The position numbers and the translations under genes were made by a program. Of a DNA stretch of 64,000 nucleotides, positions 25,718 to 34,364 are shown piece after piece. The stretch is taken from assembly GCF_030373225.1 (NCBI RefSeq), contig NZ_JAUCZG010000016.1, positions 23,744 to 87,743 of the forward strand, in the 5' to 3' direction. This DNA is from Hydrogenophaga sp. GTDB lineage: Bacteria; Pseudomonadota; Gammaproteobacteria; Burkholderiales; Burkholderiaceae_C. Numbering within the stretch: the first letter of the stretch is position 1; each line of letters opens with the position of its first letter. The notes under the pieces are model-generated. The model worked only from the letters and a program-made list of their open reading frames with translations. It did no database searches and had not been told where the DNA came from.

Positions 25718-26023
25718 TCAGGCTTGGGGTGGAAAGCCGGCCCGTTGCGGCCAGAGGTTGACGAAGGCCTGCACCGAGGTGCTGGCGTACAGCCCGGCCT
25801 GGGTGAAGGGCTCGCCAGCCAGCCAGGCGTGGGCCGCGTCGCGGGACGCAAAGTCGATCACCAGCAAGCTGCCCAGCATGGTGCTGCCGTCATCGTGCAC
25901 GAACGGGCCGGCGAAGGCGATGCGATCGGCCACCGCCGCGAGACAGGCCTTGTGAGCCGGCCGCACGGCCGCGCGCAGCGCCGCGGAGTCGGGCTTGTCG
26001 ATGAGGATGAAGGCGAACAGCAT
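25718..26023 (-). CDS. YciI-family protein in the hydroxyquinol operon
   Basis: The 101-residue ferredoxin-like-fold protein keeps the family's conserved His (RPAHKACL, His24), the Asp pair in FVHDDGS (44-45) and the EPFTQAGLY segment. The known enzyme of this family, TftG of the 2,4,5-T pathway, removes HCl from 5-chlorohydroxyquinol just before ring cleavage by a hydroxyquinol dioxygenase. The present gene shares an operon with such a dioxygenase. A TftG-like or isomerase role is therefore an attractive inference, not shown. It starts 10 bp after dctM and ends 5 bp before Dabb. Confidence 0.88.
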   Translation of the reverse strand: MLFAFILIDKPDSAALRAAVRPAHKACLAAVADRIAFAGPFVHDDGSTMLGSLLVIDFASRDAAHAWLAGEPFTQAGLYASTSVQAFVNLWPQRAGFPPQA

Positions 26024-26033
26024 GGGAGCACTC

Positions 26034-27353
26034 TCAGAGGTAGGCCAGCCAGGTGGACAGGCTGGGGAAGGCGGCCAGGATGACCAGCATGACGAGCATC
26101 ATCAGCACGAAGGGGAAGGTACCGGCAAAGATGTCGCGCACGCTGATGCGCGGATCGTTCAGCGCCGACTTCACGGTGTAGACCGACACACCGAAGGGTG
26201 GCGTGAGCAGCCCGATCTCGACCGCCACCACGGTGATCACGCCGAACCACACCACGTCCATGCCGAAGGCACGCGCGATGGGCAGCACGATGGGCAACAT
26301 GATCAGCATGATGGACACCGAGTCGATGATGCAGCCCAGCGCGATCACGATCAGCACGTACATGAACAGGAAGCCCCAAGGCCCGAGGCCGAGGTTTGTG
26401 ATGCCTTCGGTCACGGCCGATGGCATGCCGGTGAGCGCGAGCATGCGGCTGTAGAGCATGGCCGCGATGATGAGGAAAAGGACCGACACCGAGACAAAGC
26501 CGGTTTCCACGAGCACCTGCCACAGCTTGCGCCAGGTCAGGCGTCCGCGCACCAGCGCAATCACGAGTGCGCCGGCTGCCCCCACGGCACCCGCCTCGGT
26601 GGGCGTGAAGAAGCCGGCGTACAGACCGCCCAGCACCAGCGTGATGAGCAGCAGGATGGGCAAGAACTTGATGGCGGCCGACAGTGGCGTTTCATCGATG
26701 CCCGCACCCACGCCGGCCAGCGCTTCGGGTGTGCCCACCTTGTGCGGCACCAGCCACGCCATGCCCACGATCAGCACGCAGAAGCCCAGCGCGAGCAAAG
26801 CCCCGGGAACGATGCCGGCGATGAACATGCGGCCGATGGATTCTTCGGCCAGCACACCGTAGATGATCATCAGCAGGCTGGGCGGGATGAGCATGCCCAG
26901 CACCGACGAGCCCGCCACCACGCCGACCGAAAACCGCGGCGTGTAGCCGTGGCGGATCATCTCGGGCACCGCCACCTTGGTGAACACCGAGGCCGAGGCG
27001 ATGGAAATGCCGGTGATGGCGGCAAACACCGCGTTCGCCGCCACCGTGGCCAGGCCCAGGCCGCCGCGAATGCGGCGCATCAGCCACTGGAACACATCGA
27101 AGGTGTCACGCCCCACGCCCGACACGCTCACCAGCATGCCCATGAGCACAAACAGCGGAATGACGCCGAACAGGTAGTCGCGGATCGCATCGTTGGCCGA
27201 AGCCGCCACGAAACGGGCCGCCACCTCCGGGCTCTTGATGAGCCACACGCTCACAAAGGAAGTGGCGATCAGCGCAATGCCGATGTGCATGCCGAAGTAG
27301 ATGCCGGCCAGCATGCAGACGATGGCGGCGATGCCGATGTGCAGTTCGGTCAT
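26034..27353 (-). CDS. dctM: TRAP transporter large permease (DctM)
   Basis: Inner-membrane Na+-coupled carrier subunit of 439 residues, about 12 helices, with TRAP signatures GVIPLFVLMGMLVS, GISIASASVFTKVAVPEM, GMLIPPSLLMIIYGVLAEESIG and GLLTPPFGVSVY. ATG 27353 overlaps the dctQ stop by 4 bp. The ORF upstream of this start is shadow sequence. It works with dctQ and dctP. Genetic linkage to an aromatic ring-cleavage enzyme suggests an aromatic or aromatic-derived acid as substrate. Confidence 0.95.
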   Translation of the reverse strand: MTELHIGIAAIVCMLAGIYFGMHIGIALIATSFVSVWLIKSPEVAARFVAASANDAIRDYLFGVIPLFVLMGMLVSVSGVGRDTFDVFQWLMRRIRGGLGLATVAANAVFAAITGISIASASVFTKVAVPEMIRHGYTPRFSVGVVAGSSVLGMLIPPSLLMIIYGVLAEESIGRMFIAGIVPGALLALGFCVLIVGMAWLVPHKVGTPEALAGVGAGIDETPLSAAIKFLPILLLITLVLGGLYAGFFTPTEAGAVGAAGALVIALVRGRLTWRKLWQVLVETGFVSVSVLFLIIAAMLYSRMLALTGMPSAVTEGITNLGLGPWGFLFMYVLIVIALGCIIDSVSIMLIMLPIVLPIARAFGMDVVWFGVITVVAVEIGLLTPPFGVSVYTVKSALNDPRISVRDIFAGTFPFVLMMLVMLVILAAFPSLSTWLAYL

Positions 27354-27904
27354 GCCGCCGCTCCGGCTGCGCGCCAGTCCTCGATCGCCAGCAGGACGTA
27401 TTGAAGGGCAGCCAGCGCCGCACCGCACAACACCACCAGCCGCATGGGCCAGGTGGGGAAGGTGAAGATGCCTTCGATGCCCAGGAATTCGTCATTGCCC
27501 CAGGCGCGGCTGAGCAGCGGCCAGGTGGCCCAGGCGATCACGCCGCAGGCGAAGAAGCCCACCACCGAGAACACCGCCCGCAGGCGCTTGCCCGCGCGGG
27601 GGCGCTGGAGGATGAAGGGATCGATGAACAGGTCTGCCCGGCTCATGCGGCCGTGGCGCAGCGTGGCCGGCAGTTGAAGGAACACGATCACCACGATGGA
27701 CGTGGCCACCAGCTCGGCCACGCCGTCGATGGGCTGGTTGAGCAGGTTGCGCATGAGCACATCCACCACCATCAACACCATCACCATTCCGATGACGACC
27801 GAGCCGAAGGCATTCAGACCGTCGACCAGTCGCCCGAAAGCACTGCCGGGCGCACCGGCAGTCGGTGGCCCGCCTTCCAGGTCGGTGTTGGCTTCAAAGC
27901 TCAT
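27350..27904 (-). CDS. dctQ: TRAP transporter small permease (DctQ)
   Basis: The 184-residue protein has four helices and the family pattern VVDVLMRNLLNQPIDGVAELVATSIVV, then HGRMSRADLF. It pairs with dctM (4-bp overlap) and receives substrate from dctP. The 149-bp gap to dctP carries palindromes, which may reduce distal expression relative to the abundant binding protein. Confidence 0.92.
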   Translation of the reverse strand: MSFEANTDLEGGPPTAGAPGSAFGRLVDGLNAFGSVVIGMVMVLMVVDVLMRNLLNQPIDGVAELVATSIVVIVFLQLPATLRHGRMSRADLFIDPFILQRPRAGKRLRAVFSVVGFFACGVIAWATWPLLSRAWGNDEFLGIEGIFTFPTWPMRLVVLCGAALAALQYVLLAIEDWRAAGAAA

Positions 27905-27969
27905 GAGATGAACCCGGAAAAGAAAAGGAAGAACACGACAGATACGTCCGAGGCGTGATGTCCCACCCA

Positions 27970-28030
27970 AGGTGACCGCGGGTCCGGCTTCGCCGGCCCC
28001 AGGTCACACCCCCTCCAGGGGGTGACGCGC
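27970..28030. repeat. Intergenic palindrome cluster between dctP and dctQ
   Basis: GGTCCGGC-TTC-GCCGGCCC and the longer GTCAC-ACCCCCT-CC-AGGGGGT-GAC (28003-28026) form adjacent hairpins, with no T-tract. This is a different sequence from the 10.4/55.4-kb repeat. The position is typical for a stem protecting the binding-protein message. Confidence 0.6.
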
Positions 28031-28053
28031 AGCAGGCGCGGCGCGGGGGTGGC

Positions 28054-29145
28054 TCAAAGTTCTTTGTCCCAATCGCGCGCGGGTGTCACACCGCGTTTGC
28101 GCAGCGCATCCATGTAGGTCTTCACGATCTCCTTGGCAGGGCCTTTGGCCGCGTTCGTCTTCGCCCATTCGGCCGCCAGGTTCGGCATGGTCTTGACCCA
28201 CTTGTCGCGCTCGCCCGAACTCATGTTGGTCACGCGCACCGACGGCGTCTGCTTCGCGCCATTGGTTTCCATGGTCTTGAGCGCGGCCTCGTAGCGCTGC
28301 ATCAGCGTGGCACCCAGGGCCTTGGAGTATTCCTTGCCCACGTCCTTCACGATCTGCTGCACCTCGGGCGGCAGACCGGCATAGCTGTCCTTGTTCATCG
28401 CCATGCCGCCGATGTAGAGCGCGCCGATGTTCACCGTGGTAATAAAGGGCGCCACCTCGTAGATCTTGTTGGGCAGGATGCCGGTGGCGATCGAGATCGT
28501 GCCCTCGCTGACCCCCGTCTGGATGTCGGTGTAGTAGCTGGTGAGCGAGCCGTCCACCGGCACCGCGCCAGAACCCTTGAGCCACAGCCCGATGCTGCCC
28601 GGCGCGCTGATCTTGCGGCCCTTGAGGTCGGCGTAGGTGGCGATCGGGTTCTTGGTGAACAGGTGGTAGGTGTCCACGCCGGTGGCGCCCAGAAACACCA
28701 TGTTGTTGCGGTCCCATTCCTTCTGCAGGGCGGGCACCTTCTCGTTCATTTCGTTGGCCACGTCCAGGATGATGCGCACGTCGTCGGTGGTGAACGGCGT
28801 CACGGTGCCGAACTGCGAGAGCGGCATCTTGGCGGCCTCCAGGTTGTGGAACACCCATCCGATGTCGGTGATGCCCTGCTCCACGCTGGTGAGCGTGGCG
28901 TTCATCTTGTAGAGCTGGCCGCCGTAGGCCTCGCGCCATTCGATCTTGTAGCCCTTGTTGAGCGCGGCCACGCGCTTGTTGACCTCGGGCACGAAGAGCG
29001 AACTCATGAGACCGACCCAGGGCAGCGTGGTGGGATGGCTCGAGGCAATGGTCAGCTTGAAGGTCTGCTGCGCATGGGCGGTGCCCAGGCCGGCGGCGGT
29101 GAGCGCGGCCACCAGGGTGGTCGTGAGGAAGGCGCGTTTCATCAT
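28054..29145 (-). CDS. dctP: TRAP transporter substrate-binding protein (DctP)
   Basis: Periplasmic solute receptor of 363 residues. The signal peptide (about 1-25, cleavage after AHA) is followed by the DctP fold: IASSHPTTLPW, the YGGQLYKMNATLTSVEQGITDIGWV region, DLKGRKISAPGS with the ligand-binding-type Arg in the family position, and a long C-terminal helix. AAGGAGA lies 8 bases before ATG 29145, and a second ATG follows immediately. It is 38 bp after the dioxygenase stop, in the same operon. The ligand is unknown. Confidence 0.94.
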   Translation of the reverse strand: MMKRAFLTTTLVAALTAAGLGTAHAQQTFKLTIASSHPTTLPWVGLMSSLFVPEVNKRVAALNKGYKIEWREAYGGQLYKMNATLTSVEQGITDIGWVFHNLEAAKMPLSQFGTVTPFTTDDVRIILDVANEMNEKVPALQKEWDRNNMVFLGATGVDTYHLFTKNPIATYADLKGRKISAPGSIGLWLKGSGAVPVDGSLTSYYTDIQTGVSEGTISIATGILPNKIYEVAPFITTVNIGALYIGGMAMNKDSYAGLPPEVQQIVKDVGKEYSKALGATLMQRYEAALKTMETNGAKQTPSVRVTNMSSGERDKWVKTMPNLAAEWAKTNAAKGPAKEIVKTYMDALRKRGVTPARDWDKEL

Positions 29146-29183
29146 GGTCTTGTCTCCTTGTGGTGGGGCGGGAACGAAAAAAC

Positions 29184-30014
29184 TCAGCGGACCGGATTGA
29201 GCACGAAATCGAACTCGACGAGATGGCTGCCGTCGGCCTGGGGCAACCAGTCGGCAATGAGCGACTGGCGCACGCCGAACACCGCATCGGAGTCCAGGTA
29301 CTGATCGCCGTTGCGAAACACATGGGTGATCAGGGTCTGGTAGCCCGGGGCCTTGATCAGGAAGTGCAGGTGAGCCGGGCGCCACGGGTGGCGTTTGGTG
29401 GCCTTGAGCAGGTCGCCCACCGGGCCGTCCTCGGGTATCGGATAGGCCTCGGCCAGGATCGAGGTGAAGTGGTATCGGCCCTGCGCGTCGGCCTGCAGCA
29501 CGGCGCGCGCCTGCGCATGCTCGCAGTCGGTTCGCTGCACGTCGTACTTGCCCTCGGCATCGGCCTGCCAGACCTCGATGTGCGCCTGCGCCACGGGCGC
29601 ACCGTCCAGGCCGCGCACCGTGCCGCGAACCTTGCAAGGCGTGCCCTTCGCACCCTGTGCCACGTCGCCGCCGAGCTCGACGTGCGGCGCGCCTTCGACG
29701 TGGAAAGGACCGAACACCGTGGCCTCGGTGCAGCCCTGCGGCTTGTCGTTGTTCATCGCCACGGTGAGCATCGACAGGCCGAGCGTGTCCGACAGCAGGA
29801 TGAACTCCTGGCGCTTGTCGTCGCACTTCTGGCCGGTGGCGGTGAGGAATTCAATGCCCTGCATCCACTCGGCCTCGGTCAGCTTCACTTCGCGCGCGAA
29901 TGCGTGCAGGTGCTGCACCAGGCTGGTCATGATTTCTTTCAGACGCGGATCGGGCGTCTGCGCGAAGCGCGCGATCACCGCCTGCGTGATGTTGTACTGG
30001 TCGAGGTTTCGCAC
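29184..30014 (-). CDS. Intradiol ring-cleavage dioxygenase, hydroxyquinol 1,2-dioxygenase type
   Basis: Non-heme Fe(III) enzyme cleaving hydroxyquinol (1,2,4-trihydroxybenzene) to maleylacetate. The 276-residue protein has an N-terminal helical linker/dimer domain and a C-terminal beta-sandwich with all four iron ligands: Tyr157 (GKYDVQ), Tyr191 (AYPIPEDGPVG), His215 and His217 (RPAHLHFLI). The YPIP-DGPVG motif is seen in hydroxyquinol/chlorohydroxyquinol enzymes, and the island carries maleylacetate reductase, so hydroxyquinol is preferred over catechol as substrate. GTG 30014 is preceded by AGGAGA. First gene of the operon, divergent from LysR, with an operator candidate between. Confidence 0.92.
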   Translation of the reverse strand: MRNLDQYNITQAVIARFAQTPDPRLKEIMTSLVQHLHAFAREVKLTEAEWMQGIEFLTATGQKCDDKRQEFILLSDTLGLSMLTVAMNNDKPQGCTEATVFGPFHVEGAPHVELGGDVAQGAKGTPCKVRGTVRGLDGAPVAQAHIEVWQADAEGKYDVQRTDCEHAQARAVLQADAQGRYHFTSILAEAYPIPEDGPVGDLLKATKRHPWRPAHLHFLIKAPGYQTLITHVFRNGDQYLDSDAVFGVRQSLIADWLPQADGSHLVEFDFVLNPVR

Positions 30015-30102
30015 GGCCTGTCTCCTGCTGGTTCTTCCTGCGGGGTTTTCTCTGTAGGCCTGCACTGTAGAAGCTGCGCACAATCCCATCCAGTGCGGCG
30101 CT

Positions 30103-30120
30103 GCAAATGACTTTTCCGCG
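30103..30120. promoter_or_regulatory. LysR-type operator candidate, dioxygenase/LysR intergenic
   Basis: GCAAATGACTTTTCCGCG matches 15 of 18 bases of the element at 33107-33124, in the same orientation and at nearly the same distance from its target gene start (89 versus 96 bases). An imperfect inverted repeat GCAAA-N5-TTTCC is the usual LysR-box form. It also lies 22 bases before the LysR ATG, allowing autoregulation. Confidence 0.6.
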
Positions 30121-30141
30121 CGCTGCAAATACGGGGTGAAC

Positions 30142-31071
30142 ATGGATCGCTGGACCGAAATGGAGTTGTTTGTGCACGTGGCCGAGAGCGGCAGCCTCAG
30201 CCGTGCGGCGGAGTTGATGAACATCTCCAACGCCAGCGCGAGCCGGCAGCTCGCCGCACTCGAGGAGCGCCTGGGCGTGCGCCTGGTTGAACGCAACACC
30301 CGCCGGCTCTATCTCACCGACACCGGCCAGCAGTTCTTTCAACGCGCACGCAGCATCCTGGCCGACCTGCGCGACGCCGAATCCACCGTGAACGCGGCCG
30401 CGCTCAACCCCACCGGCACGCTGCGCATCAGCGCCTCGCTCTCGTTCTCGCTGCACCACATTGCGCCGCTGCTGCGCGAATACACCGAGCGCTACCCCAA
30501 CGTGACCGTGCACGTGGAAGCCGCGAACCGCTACCTGGACATCATCGACAACAACATCGACGTGGCGATCCGCAACCGGGAGGTCGAGCCCGACAGCAAC
30601 ATCACGATCCGCCGCCTGGCCGAGACGCGCCGGGTGCTCACCGCCTCGCCGCGGTACCTGGCCAGACACGGTTTCCCAGCCACCCTGGACGAGCTTCAGA
30701 AGCACCACATGCTCATCTACGTGCACGCCAACAATCCCTACGAGCTGCGCTTCACCCGCGGCGGTGAAAGCCGGACGGTGGCGGTGAAGGCGCTGCTCGA
30801 ATCCAACGACGGGCAGATCCTGCGCGCCGCTGCACTCGACGGCCTGGGCATCCTGGTGCAGCCCAGCTACATCGTCTACGACGACATCGTGGCCGGGCGC
30901 CTGGTGCCGGTGCTCGACGACTGGGACCTGCCCCGCATCACGGTGAACCTGGCCTATCCGAGCCGCAAGCACCTGAGCGCCAAGGTGCGCACCTTCATCG
31001 ACTTCATGGCCGAGCACTTCGTGAAGATGGGCTACGAGCGCAAATGGACGGGGCGCTTCACGGTGTACTGA
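30142..31071 (+). CDS. LysR-family regulator of the hydroxyquinol island
   Basis: The 309-residue protein has an N-terminal winged helix-turn-helix (GSLSRAAELMNISNASASRQLAALEERLGVRL, about 17-48) and a C-terminal effector domain. It is divergent from the dioxygenase operon, which is the classic arrangement for an LTTR controlling its neighbour. ATG 30142 with GGGGTG upstream fits MDRWTEMELF; a GTG two codons earlier is less likely. The effector is probably an aromatic pathway intermediate, by inference. It converges with the maleylacetate reductase gene, 15 bp apart. Confidence 0.93.
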   Translation: MDRWTEMELFVHVAESGSLSRAAELMNISNASASRQLAALEERLGVRLVERNTRRLYLTDTGQQFFQRARSILADLRDAESTVNAAALNPTGTLRISASLSFSLHHIAPLLREYTERYPNVTVHVEAANRYLDIIDNNIDVAIRNREVEPDSNITIRRLAETRRVLTASPRYLARHGFPATLDELQKHHMLIYVHANNPYELRFTRGGESRTVAVKALLESNDGQILRAAALDGLGILVQPSYIVYDDIVAGRLVPVLDDWDLPRITVNLAYPSRKHLSAKVRTFIDFMAEHFVKMGYERKWTGRFTVY

Positions 31072-31086
31072 AGGCCGGGTCCGGTA

Positions 31087-32145
31087 TCAGCCCGGTCGTT
31101 TTCCTTCAAACGCGTCCTGCAGCAAGCGCCGTATCGGGCCCGCCTCCAGTGCCCGAGGGTTCGGGTACTGGTTGCCCATCGCGATGTCGCAAGCCCGGTC
31201 CAGATCGGCTTCCTTCATGCCGATGTCCTTGAGCGCCACCGGCGCGCCGTTGTCCCGGGCCAGATCAAACACCGCCTGCGCGGCGCTGGCGCCGCCGAGC
31301 GCCGTGGCGATGCGCGCCATGGCCTCGGGCACGGCAGCGGCGTTGTACGCCAGCGCATGCGGCAGCACGATGGTGTGGGTTTCGGCGTGGGGCAGGTTGA
31401 AACTGCCGCCCAGGGTGTGGCAGAGCTTGTGGTGCAGTGCCATGCCCACCGCACCCAGCACGGCGCCGCAGAGCCAGGCGCCGTAGAGCGCATCGGATCG
31501 GGCCGCCACATCGCCGGGGTGGGCCCGGATCCGCGGCAGCGCTCGACCCAGGGCCGCCATGCCTTCCTGCGCCATCAGGCTGATGACCGGGTTGGCGTCG
31601 ACCGCGTACAGCCCCTCGGCTGCGTGGGCGATGGCGTTGATGCCGCTGGTCACGCTCAGGGCCACCGGCAGGCCCAGGCTGAGTTCCGGGTCGTAGATCA
31701 CGGTGCGGGGCAGCACACGGATGTCCTTCCCGGTTTTCTTCAGGCCGGCTTCGGTGATGCCGTAGATCGGTGTCATCTCCGAGCCGGCGTAGGTGGTGGG
31801 AATGGCCAGGATGGGCAGGCCCGAGTCGAGTGCGATGGCCTTGCCCAGGCCGGTGGTGGAGCCGCCCCCGATGGCCACGGCACAGTCGGCACCGAGTTCC
31901 CGGGCCACCTCGCGCGCTTCGCGCGCGGTCTCGATCGGCACATGCATGACGGCGCGGTCGAACACACCCGCCGCACGGTCGCCCAGCAGGGCCACCACCC
32001 GCTCGGCCATGCCACGCTGCTCGGGCGTGCACAACACCAGCGCACGGTGCGCGCCCATGACGTCGATCTCGCGCGGCAGTTCGGCCAGCGAACCGGCGCC
32101 GAACACCACGCGTGAAGGCAGGCTCTGGTAGGTGAAGCGTTTCAT
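31087..32145 (-). CDS. Maleylacetate reductase
   Basis: Iron-alcohol-dehydrogenase-family enzyme reducing maleylacetate to 3-oxoadipate with NAD(P)H. The 352-residue protein has GGGSTTGLGKAIAL (93-106, nucleotide site), TTYAGSEMTPIYG (117-129) and a C-terminal metal-type HHKLCHTLGG with AETH. The TTY-GSE-T motif separates maleylacetate reductases from ordinary Fe-ADHs. It receives the dioxygenase product and hands 3-oxoadipate to PcaIJ. It overlaps the upstream dehydrogenase gene by 4 bp. Confidence 0.94.
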   Translation of the reverse strand: MKRFTYQSLPSRVVFGAGSLAELPREIDVMGAHRALVLCTPEQRGMAERVVALLGDRAAGVFDRAVMHVPIETAREAREVARELGADCAVAIGGGSTTGLGKAIALDSGLPILAIPTTYAGSEMTPIYGITEAGLKKTGKDIRVLPRTVIYDPELSLGLPVALSVTSGINAIAHAAEGLYAVDANPVISLMAQEGMAALGRALPRIRAHPGDVAARSDALYGAWLCGAVLGAVGMALHHKLCHTLGGSFNLPHAETHTIVLPHALAYNAAAVPEAMARIATALGGASAAQAVFDLARDNGAPVALKDIGMKEADLDRACDIAMGNQYPNPRALEAGPIRRLLQDAFEGKRPG

Positions 32146-33011
32146 GTGGACAACCCCGCACTGCGTTCGACCACCTTGATGATGGCGGCGTAATCGGCTC
32201 CGGCGTCACCGTGGGCACGCGCGGCGTCCATCAGCTGGCGCGTCATGGCGGTTTGCGGCAGAGGCACCTGGTGGTCGCTGGCGGCACCCAGGATGAGATC
32301 GAGGTCCTTGACCATCTGGTTCACGGTGAAGGTGGCGGAAAAATCGCGCTCGGACAACTGCGCCGACCTGGCCTTGAGAATGGGCGAGGCCACTGCGCTG
32401 GCGCCCATCACGCGCCACATGTCGTGCCAGTCGAGCCCGCCCTTGCGGCCCAGCGTGAGCGCCTCGCCCAGCATGGCGCTGGTCTGCGCGATCATCAGGT
32501 TGATCACCAGCTTCATCAGGCGCGCCTGCTCGGCTTCGCCCAGGTAAAACTGGTTGGGTCCCCAGCATTGCAGCAGCGGCAGCACGCGGTCGTAGGTGGT
32601 GCGAGGACCCGAGGCCAGCACGGTGAGCTGCGCGGCTTGCGCCATCTGGTTGTTGCCCGACACGGTGGTGCGCAGGTGCTCGACACCGGCTGCGGCGCAG
32701 ATCTGCGCGGCTTGCGCCGACGCGGTGGGCGACACGGTGCTGGTGTCGACCCAGAACGAGCCCGGTTGCGCGTGGGTGGCGACCTGAACCGCCACCTCAA
32801 GCAGGGCAGCGTCGTGCGGCAAGGAAGAGAAGACGCCGTCGGCCTGCTGCAGCGCCCTGCTGAGGTCGGGCGCCACGGCGAGCCCGAGCCCGGTGGCGAC
32901 CGCCACCCTGGCCGGGTCGAGGTCGCTCACGCCGAGTTCTGCGCCGCCAGCGCGCAGGTGCAGGGCCATGGGCAGGCCCATCTTGCCCACGCCGATGAAA
33001 TGCAGTTGCAT
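32142..33011 (-). CDS. Beta-hydroxyacid dehydrogenase-family oxidoreductase coupled to maleylacetate reductase
   Basis: The 289-residue protein belongs to the 3-hydroxyisobutyrate/6-phosphogluconate dehydrogenase superfamily. It has the N-terminal GVGKMGLPMA nucleotide motif, the substrate loop TVSGNNQMAQAAQL (normally D-A-P-V-S-G-G) and catalytic-type Lys in MKLVINLMIA. The substrate loop departs from the family (TTVSGNN), so the usual hydroxyisobutyrate substrate is doubtful. It is first gene of a two-gene operon with maleylacetate reductase, under an operator shared with the dioxygenase. A role on a hydroxyquinol-pathway side product is possible. Confidence 0.85.
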   Translation of the reverse strand: MQLHFIGVGKMGLPMALHLRAGGAELGVSDLDPARVAVATGLGLAVAPDLSRALQQADGVFSSLPHDAALLEVAVQVATHAQPGSFWVDTSTVSPTASAQAAQICAAAGVEHLRTTVSGNNQMAQAAQLTVLASGPRTTYDRVLPLLQCWGPNQFYLGEAEQARLMKLVINLMIAQTSAMLGEALTLGRKGGLDWHDMWRVMGASAVASPILKARSAQLSERDFSATFTVNQMVKDLDLILGAASDHQVPLPQTAMTRQLMDAARAHGDAGADYAAIIKVVERSAGLST

Positions 33012-33104
33012 GGAAAGTCTCCGGGTCGCGGGTGTCGCTTGAACCTGCGCACTCCAGCGTCTCGCTCAGTGTCGCGTTGCGCTCGGCACACTTCAACCGG
33101 CGCT

Positions 33105-33124
33105 GCGCAAATCAGTTTTGCGCG
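33105..33124. promoter_or_regulatory. LysR-type operator candidate upstream of the dehydrogenase/reductase operon
   Basis: GCGCAAA (33105-33111) and TTTGCGC (33117-33123) form a perfect inverted repeat with a 5-base spacer. The 18-mer GCAAATCAGTTTTGCGCG (33107-33124) matches the element at 30103-30120 at 15 positions. It is 96 bases from the ATG at 33011, within the 131-bp gap after pcaF. Confidence 0.65.
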
Positions 33125-33142
33125 GGCCGAAAAACGGGCGCC

Positions 33143-34345
33143 TCAGACGCGTTCGATCACCAGCGCAATGCCCTGCCCGACGCCGATGCACATGGTGCAC
33201 AGCGCGTAGCGACCGCCCGTGGCGTGCAGGCGGTTCACCGCCGTGGTGGCCAGGCGCGCGCCGCTGGCGCCCAGCGGGTGGCCCAGCGCAATCGCACCGC
33301 CCCAGGCGTTCACGCGCTCGTCGTCGTCCTGCAGGCCGAGCATGCGCAGCACCGCCAGGCCTTGTGCGGCGAAGGCTTCGTTGAGTTCGATCACGTCCAT
33401 CTGCGCCAGCGACAGGCCGGTGAGCGCCAGCACCTTCTGCGTGGCCGGTGCCGGGCCGATGCCCATGATGCGCGGCGCCACGCCCACGGTGGCCATGCCG
33501 ACCACGCGCGCGCGCGGCGTGAGGCCGCTCTTCTTCGCGCTGGCTTCATCGGCCAGCAGCAGGGCACAGGCACCGTCGTTCACGCCGCTGGCGTTGCCGG
33601 CGGTCACGCTGCCGTCGGGCCGCACCACGCCCTTGAGTTTCGCAAGCGACTCCAGGGTGGTGGCGCGCGGGTGCTCGTCGTGCTCCACCACCAGGGCGTC
33701 GCCCTTCTTCTGCGGAATCGTCACCGCCACGATCTCGCGCGCGAGGTGTCCGGCCTTCTGCGCGGCCACGGCCCTGGTCTGGCTGGCCAGGGCCATGCGG
33801 TCCTGCGCCTCGCGCTCGATCTTGAATTCGGTCGCCACGTTCTCGGCGGTCTCGGGCATGGAGTCCACGCCGTACTTCTCCTTCATCAGCTTGTTGACGA
33901 AGCGCCAGCCGATGGTGGTATCAAACACCGCGTTGTTGCGGCCGAAGGCGGTTTCCGACTTCGGCATCACGAAGGGCGCCCGGCTCATGCTCTCCACACC
34001 GCCGGCGATCATGAGACCGGCCTCGCCCGCACGAATGGCGCGCGCCGCGGTGCCCAGCGCGTCAAGGCCCGAGCCGCAGAGGCGGTTGATGGTGGCGCCG
34101 GGCACTTCCAGCGGCAGGCCGGCGAGCAGGCTGGCCATGTGCGCCACGTTGCGGTTGTCTTCGCCGGCCTGGTTGGCGCAGCCAAAGATCACGTCGGTGA
34201 TGGCGGCCCAGTCCACGCCCGGGTTGCGCTGCATCAGCGCGCGCAGCGGGATGGCGCCGAGGTCGTCGGTGCGCACGCTGGAGAGTGCACCGCCGTAGCG
34301 GCCGATGGGAGTGCGGATGGCGTCGCAGATGAAAGCTTGGGTCAT
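33143..34345 (-). CDS. pcaF: 3-oxoadipyl-CoA thiolase
   Basis: Thiolase II splitting 3-oxoadipyl-CoA to succinyl-CoA and acetyl-CoA, the last step of the beta-ketoadipate pathway. At 400 residues it is the normal length, with nucleophile Cys90 (NRLCGSGLDAL), GHPLGASGAR (His356) and acid/base Cys386 (CTMCIGVGQG). The N-terminus AFICDAIRTPIGRYGG is typical of PcaF/PaaJ. It follows pcaI-pcaJ on the same strand with a REP-like palindrome in the 118-bp gap. Confidence 0.95.
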   Translation of the reverse strand: MTQAFICDAIRTPIGRYGGALSSVRTDDLGAIPLRALMQRNPGVDWAAITDVIFGCANQAGEDNRNVAHMASLLAGLPLEVPGATINRLCGSGLDALGTAARAIRAGEAGLMIAGGVESMSRAPFVMPKSETAFGRNNAVFDTTIGWRFVNKLMKEKYGVDSMPETAENVATEFKIEREAQDRMALASQTRAVAAQKAGHLAREIVAVTIPQKKGDALVVEHDEHPRATTLESLAKLKGVVRPDGSVTAGNASGVNDGACALLLADEASAKKSGLTPRARVVGMATVGVAPRIMGIGPAPATQKVLALTGLSLAQMDVIELNEAFAAQGLAVLRMLGLQDDDERVNAWGGAIALGHPLGASGARLATTAVNRLHATGGRYALCTMCIGVGQGIALVIERV

Positions 34346-34364
34346 GGCAGGGTCTTCAAAAACA

